DNA of 24,041 bases, taken from the NCBI GenBank assembly GCA_964550435.1, contig CAZJZI010000040.1, positions 1-24,041 of the forward strand, written 5' to 3'. How positions within the stretch are numbered: the stretch's first letter is position 1; every line of letters begins with the position of its first letter. Shown in pieces: positions 16,918 through 23,988 of the stretch. The position numbers were made by a program, and so were the translations under genes. The stretch comes from UBA11400 sp964550435 (lineage in GTDB: Bacteria > Bacteroidota > Rhodothermia > Balneolales > HLUCCA01). Below the pieces are notes generated by a model. The model was not told the origin of the DNA. It made no database searches and was given only the letters and a program-made list of their open reading frames with translations.

Positions 16918-17400
16918 ATGAAAACGAACAAAGGCTTATTTCTGATAGCACTTTTAACTGTTATTGCTATCCAGGCATGTGGACCTTCAGAAGAGGAGTT
17001 ACAACAACGCGAACAGGCCAGACTTGATTCTCTTGACCGTGTTCGTGTTGAGCAGATGGAACAAGCCAGAATGGATTCCCTGGCAACAGTCCAACGTCAG
17101 CAGGAAGAAGAAGCCAGAGAAGCTGCAGAACTTAGAAATATTAGTTATGTATCTGATGGCGCCTTTTCAGTGCAAGTAGGCTCGTGGAGATCTGAGACTA
17201 AAGCTGAAGAACATGTCTCAATGTGGAAGAGCCGTGGATTTGAAAATGCCTATTCTGTGAAATTCGGAGATGAATCTTCAGGTAATGTCTGGTTCAGAGT
17301 CCGTATGGGAAATGTCGCATCGATCGGGGAAGCTGAAAAACTTATGCTGGTTCTGATGGAAGATCACCAGACCGAGTCGTGGATCGATAACGTCAGATAA
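16918..17400 (+). CDS. SPOR-domain lipoprotein
   Basis: Probable cell-envelope lipoprotein of 160 residues. I chose ATG 16918, preceded by GAGG at good spacing, because it begins a lipoprotein signal peptide (MKTNKGLFLIALLTVIAIQA) with Cys21 after the lipobox IQA; an ATG at 16876 would add 14 residues without sense. A charged coiled-coil stalk follows (~25-75) with the near repeats QARLDSL and QARMDSL, then a SPOR domain (~82-158, FSVQVGSWRS to WIDNVR), which in other proteins binds glycan strands stripped of peptides. A role in division or envelope maintenance is an inference. It stands alone, downstream of the repeat region. Confidence 0.9.
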   Translation: MKTNKGLFLIALLTVIAIQACGPSEEELQQREQARLDSLDRVRVEQMEQARMDSLATVQRQQEEEAREAAELRNISYVSDGAFSVQVGSWRSETKAEEHVSMWKSRGFENAYSVKFGDESSGNVWFRVRMGNVASIGEAEKLMLVLMEDHQTESWIDNVR

Positions 17401-17437
17401 ATCAGGTTGATAACACCCTGGATTTCTTGTCGTTGTC

Positions 17438-17465
17438 TCTAGATGAATCAGGATGATGATCTAGA
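17438..17465 (+). other. Inverted repeat after the SPOR lipoprotein gene
   Basis: TCTAGAT (17438-17444) and ATCTAGA (17459-17465) form a perfect 7-bp stem with a 14-nt loop, followed by a pyrimidine-rich TTCTTCTA. It lies 38 bp after the stop codon and could be a weak terminator. The AT-rich stem and broken U-tract keep the call low. Confidence 0.35.
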
Positions 17466-17493
17466 TTCTTCTATACTATTCATAAACAAATCC

Positions 17494-17523
17494 TTGCATC
17501 TACGGAATTGTTTCGTATATTTC
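17494..17523 (+). promoter_or_regulatory. Promoter of the marR-hydrolase operon
   Basis: TTG (17494-17496), a 19-bp spacer and TATATTTC (17516-17523) fit the Bacteroidota promoter layout well. Transcription would start near 17530, leaving a leader of about 135 nt before marR. Confidence 0.6.
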
Positions 17524-17538
17524 GTTGTTTAAACAATT
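17506..17538 (+). promoter_or_regulatory. Operator-like repeats over the marR promoter
   Basis: AATTGTTT (17506-17513) and its exact inverse AAACAATT (17531-17538) bracket the -7 box. TTGTTTAAACAA (17525-17536) is a perfect 12-bp palindrome at the expected transcription start. TTGTTT also recurs directly with a 17-bp offset (17508 and 17525). This is where an autorepressing MarR protein would bind; the assignment is inferred from position and symmetry. Confidence 0.5.
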
Positions 17539-17665
17539 AAATAACTTCGGCACACTGTCTAAATGACTTAGTATACGCGTTGTCTGTTATCGTGACCGGA
17601 GCGTTTGTTACATCACGTGAAAAGCCGGCACATTACGGATCATAACGTTTGAAAAGGATTTAAAT

Positions 17666-18136
17666 ATGCGATTAGAAGACGAAATCCAACAGTTCAAGTT
17701 CAGAAATCAGCGACAAAAAATGCTGATCAATTTGATTTACACGTACAATGCCATAAGTTCAAAAATGCAGGAATTCCTGAAAATGGAGTCCCTGACAATG
17801 CAACAGTATAATATTTTAAGGATTCTGCGCGGTCAACATCCCAATCCCGCCACGAATTCACTGGTAAAAGAGCGCATGTTGGATAAAAACTCGGATGTGA
17901 CACGCATCATTGATCGTATGATCCGTGATGGACTGGTTTACAGGGTAAACTGTGAGTCTGATCGCCGCCGAGTGGATATTACAATCACTGATTTGGGTCT
18001 CGACAAACTCAAACGCCTTGATGCCATGTCCGAACAAATGGACACCATCGCTTCGGGATTGTCGGAAGACGAGGCCGTTACCATGAACGATTTGCTTGAC
18101 AAACTCCGTTCAGAGTGCAAAAAAGCTGAGTTTTAA
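17666..18136 (+). CDS. MarR family transcriptional regulator
   Basis: Dimeric winged-helix DNA-binding regulator of 156 residues. The HTH core spans about 44-92 with recognition helix NSDVTRIIDRMIRDGLV (75-91). The wing (93-108) carries the MarR signature ESDRRRVDITIT. An AAAGGA ribosome-binding site lies 8 bp before the ATG. Cys96 in the wing and Cys151 are its only cysteines. The gene directly downstream is an MhqD-like hydrolase, which recalls the B. subtilis MhqR regulon, where a MarR-type repressor controls genes induced by quinones and catechols. Autoregulation through the palindromes at its promoter is likely. The inducer is not known. Confidence 0.93.
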   Translation: MRLEDEIQQFKFRNQRQKMLINLIYTYNAISSKMQEFLKMESLTMQQYNILRILRGQHPNPATNSLVKERMLDKNSDVTRIIDRMIRDGLVYRVNCESDRRRVDITITDLGLDKLKRLDAMSEQMDTIASGLSEDEAVTMNDLLDKLRSECKKAEF

Positions 18137-18138
18137 AC

Positions 18139-18759
18139 ATGAATTTTACGCATCCCCATCATTACCATCTTGAGAGAGCTGGCAGTCAGGACGAGAAACG
18201 AGTTTTGATCCATTTTCATGGCACCGGAGGTACGGAGCGAGATCTGCTACCTCTGGCCAAACAACTACTACCGGGTGTTAATTATCTTGGTGTTCGTGGT
18301 AATATCAGTGAACACGGGATGCCCAGATTTTTCAGACGTTTGGCAGAAGGGGTCTTCGACGAAGCCGATATAATAAACAGATCATCGGAACTTCACTCAT
18401 TTATAAGTGAGATCGCTGCAAATGAGAACCTTGATTTGAGCATATCCGTGGCCATGGGATACTCAAATGGTGCTAATATTATCACCGCCATCAATTTTTT
18501 GCATCCCGGATTATTTGCGACTTCAGTTCTGCTTCGTCCCATGACTCCGTTGGTTCCTGCCACAAAGCCGGATTTATCTGGAAGCAATGTCTGGATGTCA
18601 TTTGGATCTGTTGATCCGTTGATGCCTCATGGTGAGTCTGAGAGACTGAGTGGACTTTACGCCGATTATGGAGCTAATCTGACCATTAATATTGAGCAAG
18701 CAGGGCACCAGCTCATTCAAAACGACCTCATAAAAGCTCATGCCTATTTGAGTATGTGA
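18139..18759 (+). CDS. MhqD-like alpha/beta hydrolase (carboxylesterase family)
   Basis: Cytoplasmic serine hydrolase of 206 residues in the phospholipase/carboxylesterase group. It shows the oxyanion-hole motif HGTGG (27-31), the nucleophile elbow GYSNG with Ser109 (107-111), the acid Asp159 (GSVDP) and His190 (AGH). The segment VRGNISEHGMPRFFRRLAEG (52-71) is typical of the MhqD-type subgroup. It starts 2 bp after the MarR stop, so both are co-transcribed and probably co-translated. A role in handling electrophiles or quinones is suggested only by the resemblance to MhqR/MhqD. Its TGA stop codon lies inside the 3' end of the opposite-strand tRNA gene. Confidence 0.88.
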   Translation: MNFTHPHHYHLERAGSQDEKRVLIHFHGTGGTERDLLPLAKQLLPGVNYLGVRGNISEHGMPRFFRRLAEGVFDEADIINRSSELHSFISEIAANENLDLSISVAMGYSNGANIITAINFLHPGLFATSVLLRPMTPLVPATKPDLSGSNVWMSFGSVDPLMPHGESERLSGLYADYGANLTINIEQAGHQLIQNDLIKAHAYLSM

Positions 18760-18829
18760 CCCCTCCCGGACTCGAACCGGAATCTAATTCTTAGGAGGAA
18801 CTCGTTCTATCCACTTGAACTAAGGGGTC
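18757..18829 (-). tRNA. tRNA-Arg (anticodon CCT)
   Basis: On the minus strand a full cloverleaf can be drawn: acceptor GACCCCT/AGGGGTC, D-stem GTTC/GAAC, anticodon stem AGTTC/GAATT with loop CTCCTAA (anticodon CCT, reading AGG), T-stem TCCGG/CCGGG with loop TTCGAGT, and discriminator A. The 3' CCA is not encoded. The last three bases coincide with the stop codon of the convergent hydrolase gene. Confidence 0.95.
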
Positions 18830-18847
18830 AATAGTGTGTCAGGTACC

Positions 18848-18855
18848 GAAATATA
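18848..18855 (-). promoter_or_regulatory. Candidate -7 box for the tRNA-Arg gene
   Basis: TATATTTC on the minus strand lies 18 bp before the tRNA 5' end, which is a sensible distance for a short 5' leader. I see no TTG at the expected -33 position. Confidence 0.45.
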
Positions 18856-19060
18856 ACTGTATTTGCCAAAATTAGTGCGTGTTTATTGCCCTGTAATGGG
18901 TAAGTGAAATTCGCATTTCTTTTAAATTGAACCAGTTAGAGATACAAATTTTGTGTTAGTATCACTTTTGAATAAAGCAATCTAAAAATTATAACAACTC
19001 TACCGGATTGCCGTAAAATGCGCGGTTGAACAAAATTCATTCATCCACCAGGGATTATTC

Positions 19061-21445
19061 ATGTCGCATGTATTGATTCGATCATCATTCTTATTGATTC
19101 TTTTATTCACTGCATGCTTTAACACGGTTGTTGCTCAGCAGCTTATTCGTGGGAAAGTTGTTGATGCCAAGTCTGGCGAGGCTCTTGAAGCGGCTTCAAT
19201 TTATGTCACGGGGACATATCGTGGTACCATCACCAATGCAGATGGTGAATTTGAATTGTTTGTACCAGACTTGCCTGTCCAGCTGAACATCCGATTTATT
19301 GGATACACATCTCAAACACTCGAACTTGCTGCGCTTACTGAGTCGATTCGTGTTGCCCTCGAACCAATTGCTGTTAACATGACAGAAGTTGTTGTAACTG
19401 GAGAGGATCCTGCGATCGAGATTATGCGCGAGGTGATTCGACGTAAACCTATCTGGCGTGATGCAATGAATACATTTCAGGCTGAGGCTTATTCTCGGCA
19501 ACGTCTGGAGAATGATACTGGAATTGTGACAATAACAGAGAGCTTGTCGAATGTGTACTGGGACAAACGCAGAGGGACCCGAGAAGTGATTACCTCACGT
19601 ACTCAAAGCTCGAATATCGATCCAACCATGAACTTTGCATCGGCTACAAATCTACCAAACTTCTACGATGATGACATTCCTATATCAGGATTCCGGTTGG
19701 TCGGTGTGACCCATCCCGACGCGTTGTCATACTATCATTTCAAGTTGGAGGGATTCCGCCAACTCGATGACAAGACCGTTTTTGATATTTCCGTTAGTCC
19801 AAAACGAAGGCTTCAACCTACTTTTGAAGGCCGGATCGCGGTATTGGATGAGGATTTCGCTTTGATTGAAGTTGAACTAAAGCCGGGTGAATCGGTTATG
19901 TTCCCGCCACCGATTCAGGAGTTTGGACTAGCCTACGAACAGCAATTCTCAAATTTTGGTGGACAATTCTGGTTACCGGTAGATGTGAGGATCAACGGGA
20001 CCATCAAAATCGGATTTCCAGGTCTGCAGTTTCCAGCGATTACATTTAACCAGCTTTCGAGGCTGACCAACTACGAGGTAAATGGATTGTTGCCTGACTC
20101 ACTTTATCAAATTGATTCCCGGGTAGTTGTCGATACACTAGGCGTAGCCTATACTGCCTCCGAATCGCGTATCCAGTTGCAAAGGGTACCACTAGATGAG
20201 CAGGAGTCCCAGGCTTATGCAACACTTGACTCCACACAAACCTTAGATAAAGCGTTCATGCCAACAGGCGCACTCGCCAGATTCATTGAAACAGATGATG
20301 ATGAGGAGCGTGAACCGGGTCCATTAGCTCGGATTTTTGGAAGTGCATTTAATGGGGTGTCTCCTGTTCTTGGTTATAATCGGGTGGATGAGGGCCGACT
20401 TGGTCTGAAGTACGATGTTCCGCTAAAAGGAGCATGGAAACCAAGTATCAGCGCAGTTTATTCAACGGGTAACAAAGAATGGGATTACGACGTGGAATCC
20501 AGATTCCAACTTAAGAATCGTTATTTACGCGAAGTTTCTGTCGGATATTCCAGATTGACCTCTCACACATTTGACCAGTCAATGTTTGATCCCTACGTGA
20601 TTGCGTTTAACACAATTCTTGCTGCTCCCGACTACTTCGATTATTTCAAGTCCAGTGGATTCAATGGTAAATTGGTACTAAATCCACGAATTTCTGATGT
20701 TCAGATCAAACTTTCTGGTGGATTTGTCGATGTCGAAAGCATGGATAAAGTCACAAATTATTCGATTCCGGGTGGGTTCATTCAACGTGAAAATGCTACT
20801 GTAAACAATGGAACAGATTCTTATGCTGGTCTGGAAATTCGATACGGAGACGATGAGGTTCCGTTTGGAGTAGTTGGAACACAGTCCATCAGTTTGAGTC
20901 TCAGACAGGGTCTTGAATCATTAAGTGGTGACTTCAACTATACCCGTCTCAGTTCCGAAATCAACTGGAGGTTCAACACGTTCTACAAACGCAGATTCAT
21001 GCCGAACACCCTCGATATTAAACTGACTGCCGGAACCTCATTTGGTCAGTTACCAAGACATATATGGCATGGAGTAGACTCAAATCTGGGATATTTTGGT
21101 CCATTTGGGGCATTCAAAACATTAGGAGGCTTGCCAGTCAAGTCTACTTCACTGGCAGCACTCCACTGGGAACATAATTTCAGGACGATTCCATTCGAAG
21201 TTCTTGGACTCTTTTCGGTTGCCAAAAAAGGAATCGGAATAATCATACATGGTTCTCATGGCGTGATCGAGTCATCCGACTTCAATGCATGGATGCCAAC
21301 AAGCAGAAATGTATTTGTTGGTGGAGAACATCATGAAATGGGTATGGCAGTCAATGGGTTGTTCGGATTGTTTCGTTTTGATGCGTCCAAACAATTAAAT
21401 GGAACTGAATACTTTTTGGGATTCTCTGTAGCCCGATTGTTTTAA
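19061..21445 (+). CDS. DUF5686 outer-membrane protein with carboxypeptidase-regulatory-like domain
   Basis: Large envelope protein of 794 residues common in Bacteroidota. A signal peptide (1-26, cleavage near VVAQ) leads into a beta-sandwich CarboxypepD_reg-like domain (about 28-102: GKVVDAKSGEALEAASIYV, then GTITNADGEFEL). VVVTGEDPAIEIMREVIRRK (111-130) marks the entry into the DUF5686 region, which ends in alternating aromatic strands and a terminal phenylalanine (FSVARLF), as in outer-membrane beta-barrels. The N-terminal domain resembles that of TonB-dependent receptors, but no plug domain is visible. AGGGA stands at good spacing before the ATG. Molecular function is unknown. The porZ-like gene follows after 56 bp. 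Confidence 0.88.
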   Translation: MSHVLIRSSFLLILLFTACFNTVVAQQLIRGKVVDAKSGEALEAASIYVTGTYRGTITNADGEFELFVPDLPVQLNIRFIGYTSQTLELAALTESIRVALEPIAVNMTEVVVTGEDPAIEIMREVIRRKPIWRDAMNTFQAEAYSRQRLENDTGIVTITESLSNVYWDKRRGTREVITSRTQSSNIDPTMNFASATNLPNFYDDDIPISGFRLVGVTHPDALSYYHFKLEGFRQLDDKTVFDISVSPKRRLQPTFEGRIAVLDEDFALIEVELKPGESVMFPPPIQEFGLAYEQQFSNFGGQFWLPVDVRINGTIKIGFPGLQFPAITFNQLSRLTNYEVNGLLPDSLYQIDSRVVVDTLGVAYTASESRIQLQRVPLDEQESQAYATLDSTQTLDKAFMPTGALARFIETDDDEEREPGPLARIFGSAFNGVSPVLGYNRVDEGRLGLKYDVPLKGAWKPSISAVYSTGNKEWDYDVESRFQLKNRYLREVSVGYSRLTSHTFDQSMFDPYVIAFNTILAAPDYFDYFKSSGFNGKLVLNPRISDVQIKLSGGFVDVESMDKVTNYSIPGGFIQRENATVNNGTDSYAGLEIRYGDDEVPFGVVGTQSISLSLRQGLESLSGDFNYTRLSSEINWRFNTFYKRRFMPNTLDIKLTAGTSFGQLPRHIWHGVDSNLGYFGPFGAFKTLGGLPVKSTSLAALHWEHNFRTIPFEVLGLFSVAKKGIGIIIHGSHGVIESSDFNAWMPTSRNVFVGGEHHEMGMAVNGLFGLFRFDASKQLNGTEYFLGFSVARLF

Positions 21446-21467
21446 GCATATTTAATTCAGACCCGAA

Positions 21468-21498
21468 TTGATATGTTTAGGCCGGATGCGTAAACTGT
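21468..21498 (+). promoter_or_regulatory. Weak promoter candidate of the porZ-like gene
   Basis: TTG (21468-21470), a 20-bp spacer and TAAACTGT (21491-21498) lie directly before the ATG at 21502. The -7 box matches the consensus only in part. If used, the transcript would be nearly leaderless. Confidence 0.25.
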
Positions 21499-21501
21499 GC
21501 C

Positions 21502-23886
21502 ATGCACAAATTTCAGTACATTTTTATTCTAACGTCACTTGTGTTCTTCGGTAACAACCTGTCATTTGGACAAGGTCAGATGACTACAGCTGTTCCCGAA
21601 CAACCGGACCCGGCATATGACCACTGGGAATTATTCACAGCTCATCATTCTGTCAAAAAGATTATTGATGGCTCTAATGGAGAGCTTTATGCCCTTACTA
21701 CAGGTGGATTTTACAAATACAGTCCAGGTGGAGAGGCAAAAATATTTAATAAAGCGGACGGGAAGTACGACATTGAAGCCACTGACATTGCAGCCTCTTC
21801 TAATTCTGGTATAATCTGGTTGTCTTATTCAGATGGGACAATCAGTCGGTTTGATAGCAACACTTTTGACTTCCGTCATTTTGACGACATCCGTAGAAAT
21901 GACCGATTTGTCTCGAATCGAATCAATGCAATACATTTGGTAGGCGATGTATTGTACATTGCGACTGATTTTGGTCTGGTCCAGTTCAACACAGAGCGCT
22001 ATTTCGTAGTAGATACCTACACCACATTTGGTAGACTTTCAACCGCCTCCCCAGTTCGGTCGTTATGGATTTCAAATACTAACATCGTTTTAGGTACAGA
22101 TTTTGGATTGGTCAGGGGAAACCGGTCCAGTGATTTGAAGGTTCCAGACAATTGGGAAGTATTTGACAATGAAAACGGATTCGTGAATAGGTCCGTAAAC
22201 AAAGTTGCTTCATCTCAGAACCGGATATTTGCTACATCAGAAGGTATTAACTTTTACTTTGATGGTCAGGATTGGTCAACGGATTCAGTTTTCCCCTCTG
22301 GAATCCGTGAAATTCGAGTTGTATCCGAGTCTGAATGGGTTGTTTCAACTTTACAGCAAGTTTTCAGATTTAATCCGACTACCCGGGACATCCAGACTGT
22401 TTTCTCTCTGAATGATGGAAATCAAATCAGTAGTTCATTACTCAGCGGAAATACAGTTTGGATTGGCACGTCAAATTCCGGACTTGGATTCGGTCAAACT
22501 TCGGGTACCCAGGTTGAATATTATGTTCCTGATGGACCAAGATTAAATTTATTCGAGAATATCCATTTCACAGAGCGAGGTGAATTGCTGGTAGGTACAA
22601 GTCCGGCACCGGGACAGTTCGACATCGGAGTGTATGATACCGGATTTTCGATACTCAAAGAGGATGATACCTGGGAGCACTATTTTCGCAACACCAATTC
22701 CTTCATAGGTGAACGGGGATTGAACAGTTTTTTCAATGTTTCATCCTACGGTGACGATTATTTTGTGGGAACCTGGGGCTATGGAATTGCACGATTAGAC
22801 CGGGAGTCGGGTGATTTTGAATTATACAACAATCAAACGGCGGGATTACCGGGGATAACCCCTGCACCGGACTTTTATGTCTCGACCGGATTGTCTCCAG
22901 ATCGTGAAAATAGACGTTATTTTTGGGCTGTTTCCTGGAGTAACACTCAGAATCCGTTGGCGCGATTTGATCGGGAAACATTTGAATGGGAGGTCTATGA
23001 TATTATCCCACAAGTCGGAGTTGGAAACCTCTACAGAGAGGTCTTTGTAGACACGTATGGTCAGAAATGGATTCCACTCATGACCAACACCATGTCTGGA
23101 AGAGGATTATTGGTAGCTGACAATCCTGAAGGTGGAACAGGACAGTTCGTCCGTTTAACAAGTAATCTGGAGTTCGGTGGTCTGCCGAATGAGAAGGTGA
23201 ACACCATTATTCAGGATCGTAGGGGAGAGATTTGGGTCGGGACTGATCGCGGAATCGGACGTTTCTTATTCCCTGAACGAGTCATTAACGGAACGACTCT
23301 GGAACGCCGGGCACAACCGCTTATAAACGAAGACACCACTGCATTTGATCGTGTTTTGCTTCGTGATGTTCGTGTAACATCTATGGTGGTGGATGGGAAC
23401 AATCAAAAGTGGATTGGATCAGACGGCGATGGGATTTATCTGATTGAAGAATCTGGCAGAAGGGTGATTCGGCAATTTACCATGAGTAACTCTCCTTTGC
23501 CATCGAACACTATAAAAGATCTGGCTATCGACACTCAGTCAGGTGCTTTATATATCGCGACTACCAACAGCCTGGTTCGTTACAAGACGCTCGAGCGTGA
23601 AGGGGTTTCTTCCATGGAAGAGTTGAGAGTGTTTCCGAATCCGTACAGCTACCGTAACAACTCCGGGGACCGGATTGTCATTGAAAACTTATCTGATAAT
23701 GCAACGGTTCATATTTTGACGGTCGACGGGCGCCTGGTCAAGAGGTTTCAAACACGAGGCGGACGCGTTGACTGGGACGCATTGGATGAATCCGGTCAGA
23801 AGGTGTCCACAGGCGTATACTTTATTGTAGCCACCGGCAACACAAACGATCAAGTTGGTAGGGGGAAAGTCGTAATCGTACGTTGA
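21502..23886 (+). CDS. porZ: PorZ-like type IX secretion protein (double beta-propeller)
   Basis: Surface protein of 794 residues; P. gingivalis PorZ is of very similar length. A signal peptide (about 1-23) is followed by a PorZ-type propeller: VKKIIDGSNGELYALTTGGF, then IIWLSYSDGTISRFD and INAIHLVGDVLYIATDFGLV. More two-component-regulator-type blades follow (VNTIIQDRRGEIWVGTDRGI, VVDGNNQKWIGSDGDGIYLI). A C-terminal T9SS-type sorting domain starts near residue 705 (FPNPY at 711-715, then GVYFIVATG). In P. gingivalis, PorZ works with the sortase PorU and carries anionic LPS to it for anchoring of secreted cargo. A generic propeller cargo protein is the alternative, but the N-terminal motif order favours PorZ. 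No other T9SS gene is in the window. Confidence 0.8.
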   Translation: MHKFQYIFILTSLVFFGNNLSFGQGQMTTAVPEQPDPAYDHWELFTAHHSVKKIIDGSNGELYALTTGGFYKYSPGGEAKIFNKADGKYDIEATDIAASSNSGIIWLSYSDGTISRFDSNTFDFRHFDDIRRNDRFVSNRINAIHLVGDVLYIATDFGLVQFNTERYFVVDTYTTFGRLSTASPVRSLWISNTNIVLGTDFGLVRGNRSSDLKVPDNWEVFDNENGFVNRSVNKVASSQNRIFATSEGINFYFDGQDWSTDSVFPSGIREIRVVSESEWVVSTLQQVFRFNPTTRDIQTVFSLNDGNQISSSLLSGNTVWIGTSNSGLGFGQTSGTQVEYYVPDGPRLNLFENIHFTERGELLVGTSPAPGQFDIGVYDTGFSILKEDDTWEHYFRNTNSFIGERGLNSFFNVSSYGDDYFVGTWGYGIARLDRESGDFELYNNQTAGLPGITPAPDFYVSTGLSPDRENRRYFWAVSWSNTQNPLARFDRETFEWEVYDIIPQVGVGNLYREVFVDTYGQKWIPLMTNTMSGRGLLVADNPEGGTGQFVRLTSNLEFGGLPNEKVNTIIQDRRGEIWVGTDRGIGRFLFPERVINGTTLERRAQPLINEDTTAFDRVLLRDVRVTSMVVDGNNQKWIGSDGDGIYLIEESGRRVIRQFTMSNSPLPSNTIKDLAIDTQSGALYIATTNSLVRYKTLEREGVSSMEELRVFPNPYSYRNNSGDRIVIENLSDNATVHILTVDGRLVKRFQTRGGRVDWDALDESGQKVSTGVYFIVATGNTNDQVGRGKVVIVR

Positions 23887-23924
23887 TGCACCCGCAAAGC
23901 GGGGTCTCACCGTACGATTACGAC
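23869..23924. repeat. 14-bp inverted repeat spanning the porZ stop codon
   Basis: GTCGTAATCGTACG (23869-23882), inside the last codons of porZ, is a perfect inverse of CGTACGATTACGAC (23911-23924). The intervening 28 bases contain the stop codon and a second hairpin CCCGC-aaa-GCGGG (23891-23903). No U-tract follows. It could act as a factor-independent mRNA 3'-end structure or be the trace of an inverted duplication. Confidence 0.85.
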
Positions 23925-23931
23925 GGCCAGT

Positions 23932-23966
23932 TGGCCATTAGGCCTGCAGAAAGAAAGAAATGGCCA
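23932..23966. repeat. Second inverted repeat downstream of porZ
   Basis: TGGCCATT (23932-23939) pairs with AATGGCCA (23959-23966). CCTGCA (23943-23948) can pair with TGCAGG (23970-23975), which interlocks with the first stem. GGCC occurs four times between 23925 and 23965. Function unknown. Confidence 0.55.
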
Positions 23967-23988
23967 GTGTGCAGGATTTAAGTAAATT

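Noticed and set aside
19061..23886. Two adjacent genes of exactly 794 residues suggesting duplication
   Set aside because: The proteins have different folds (regulatory domain plus barrel versus beta-propellers); the equal length is coincidence.
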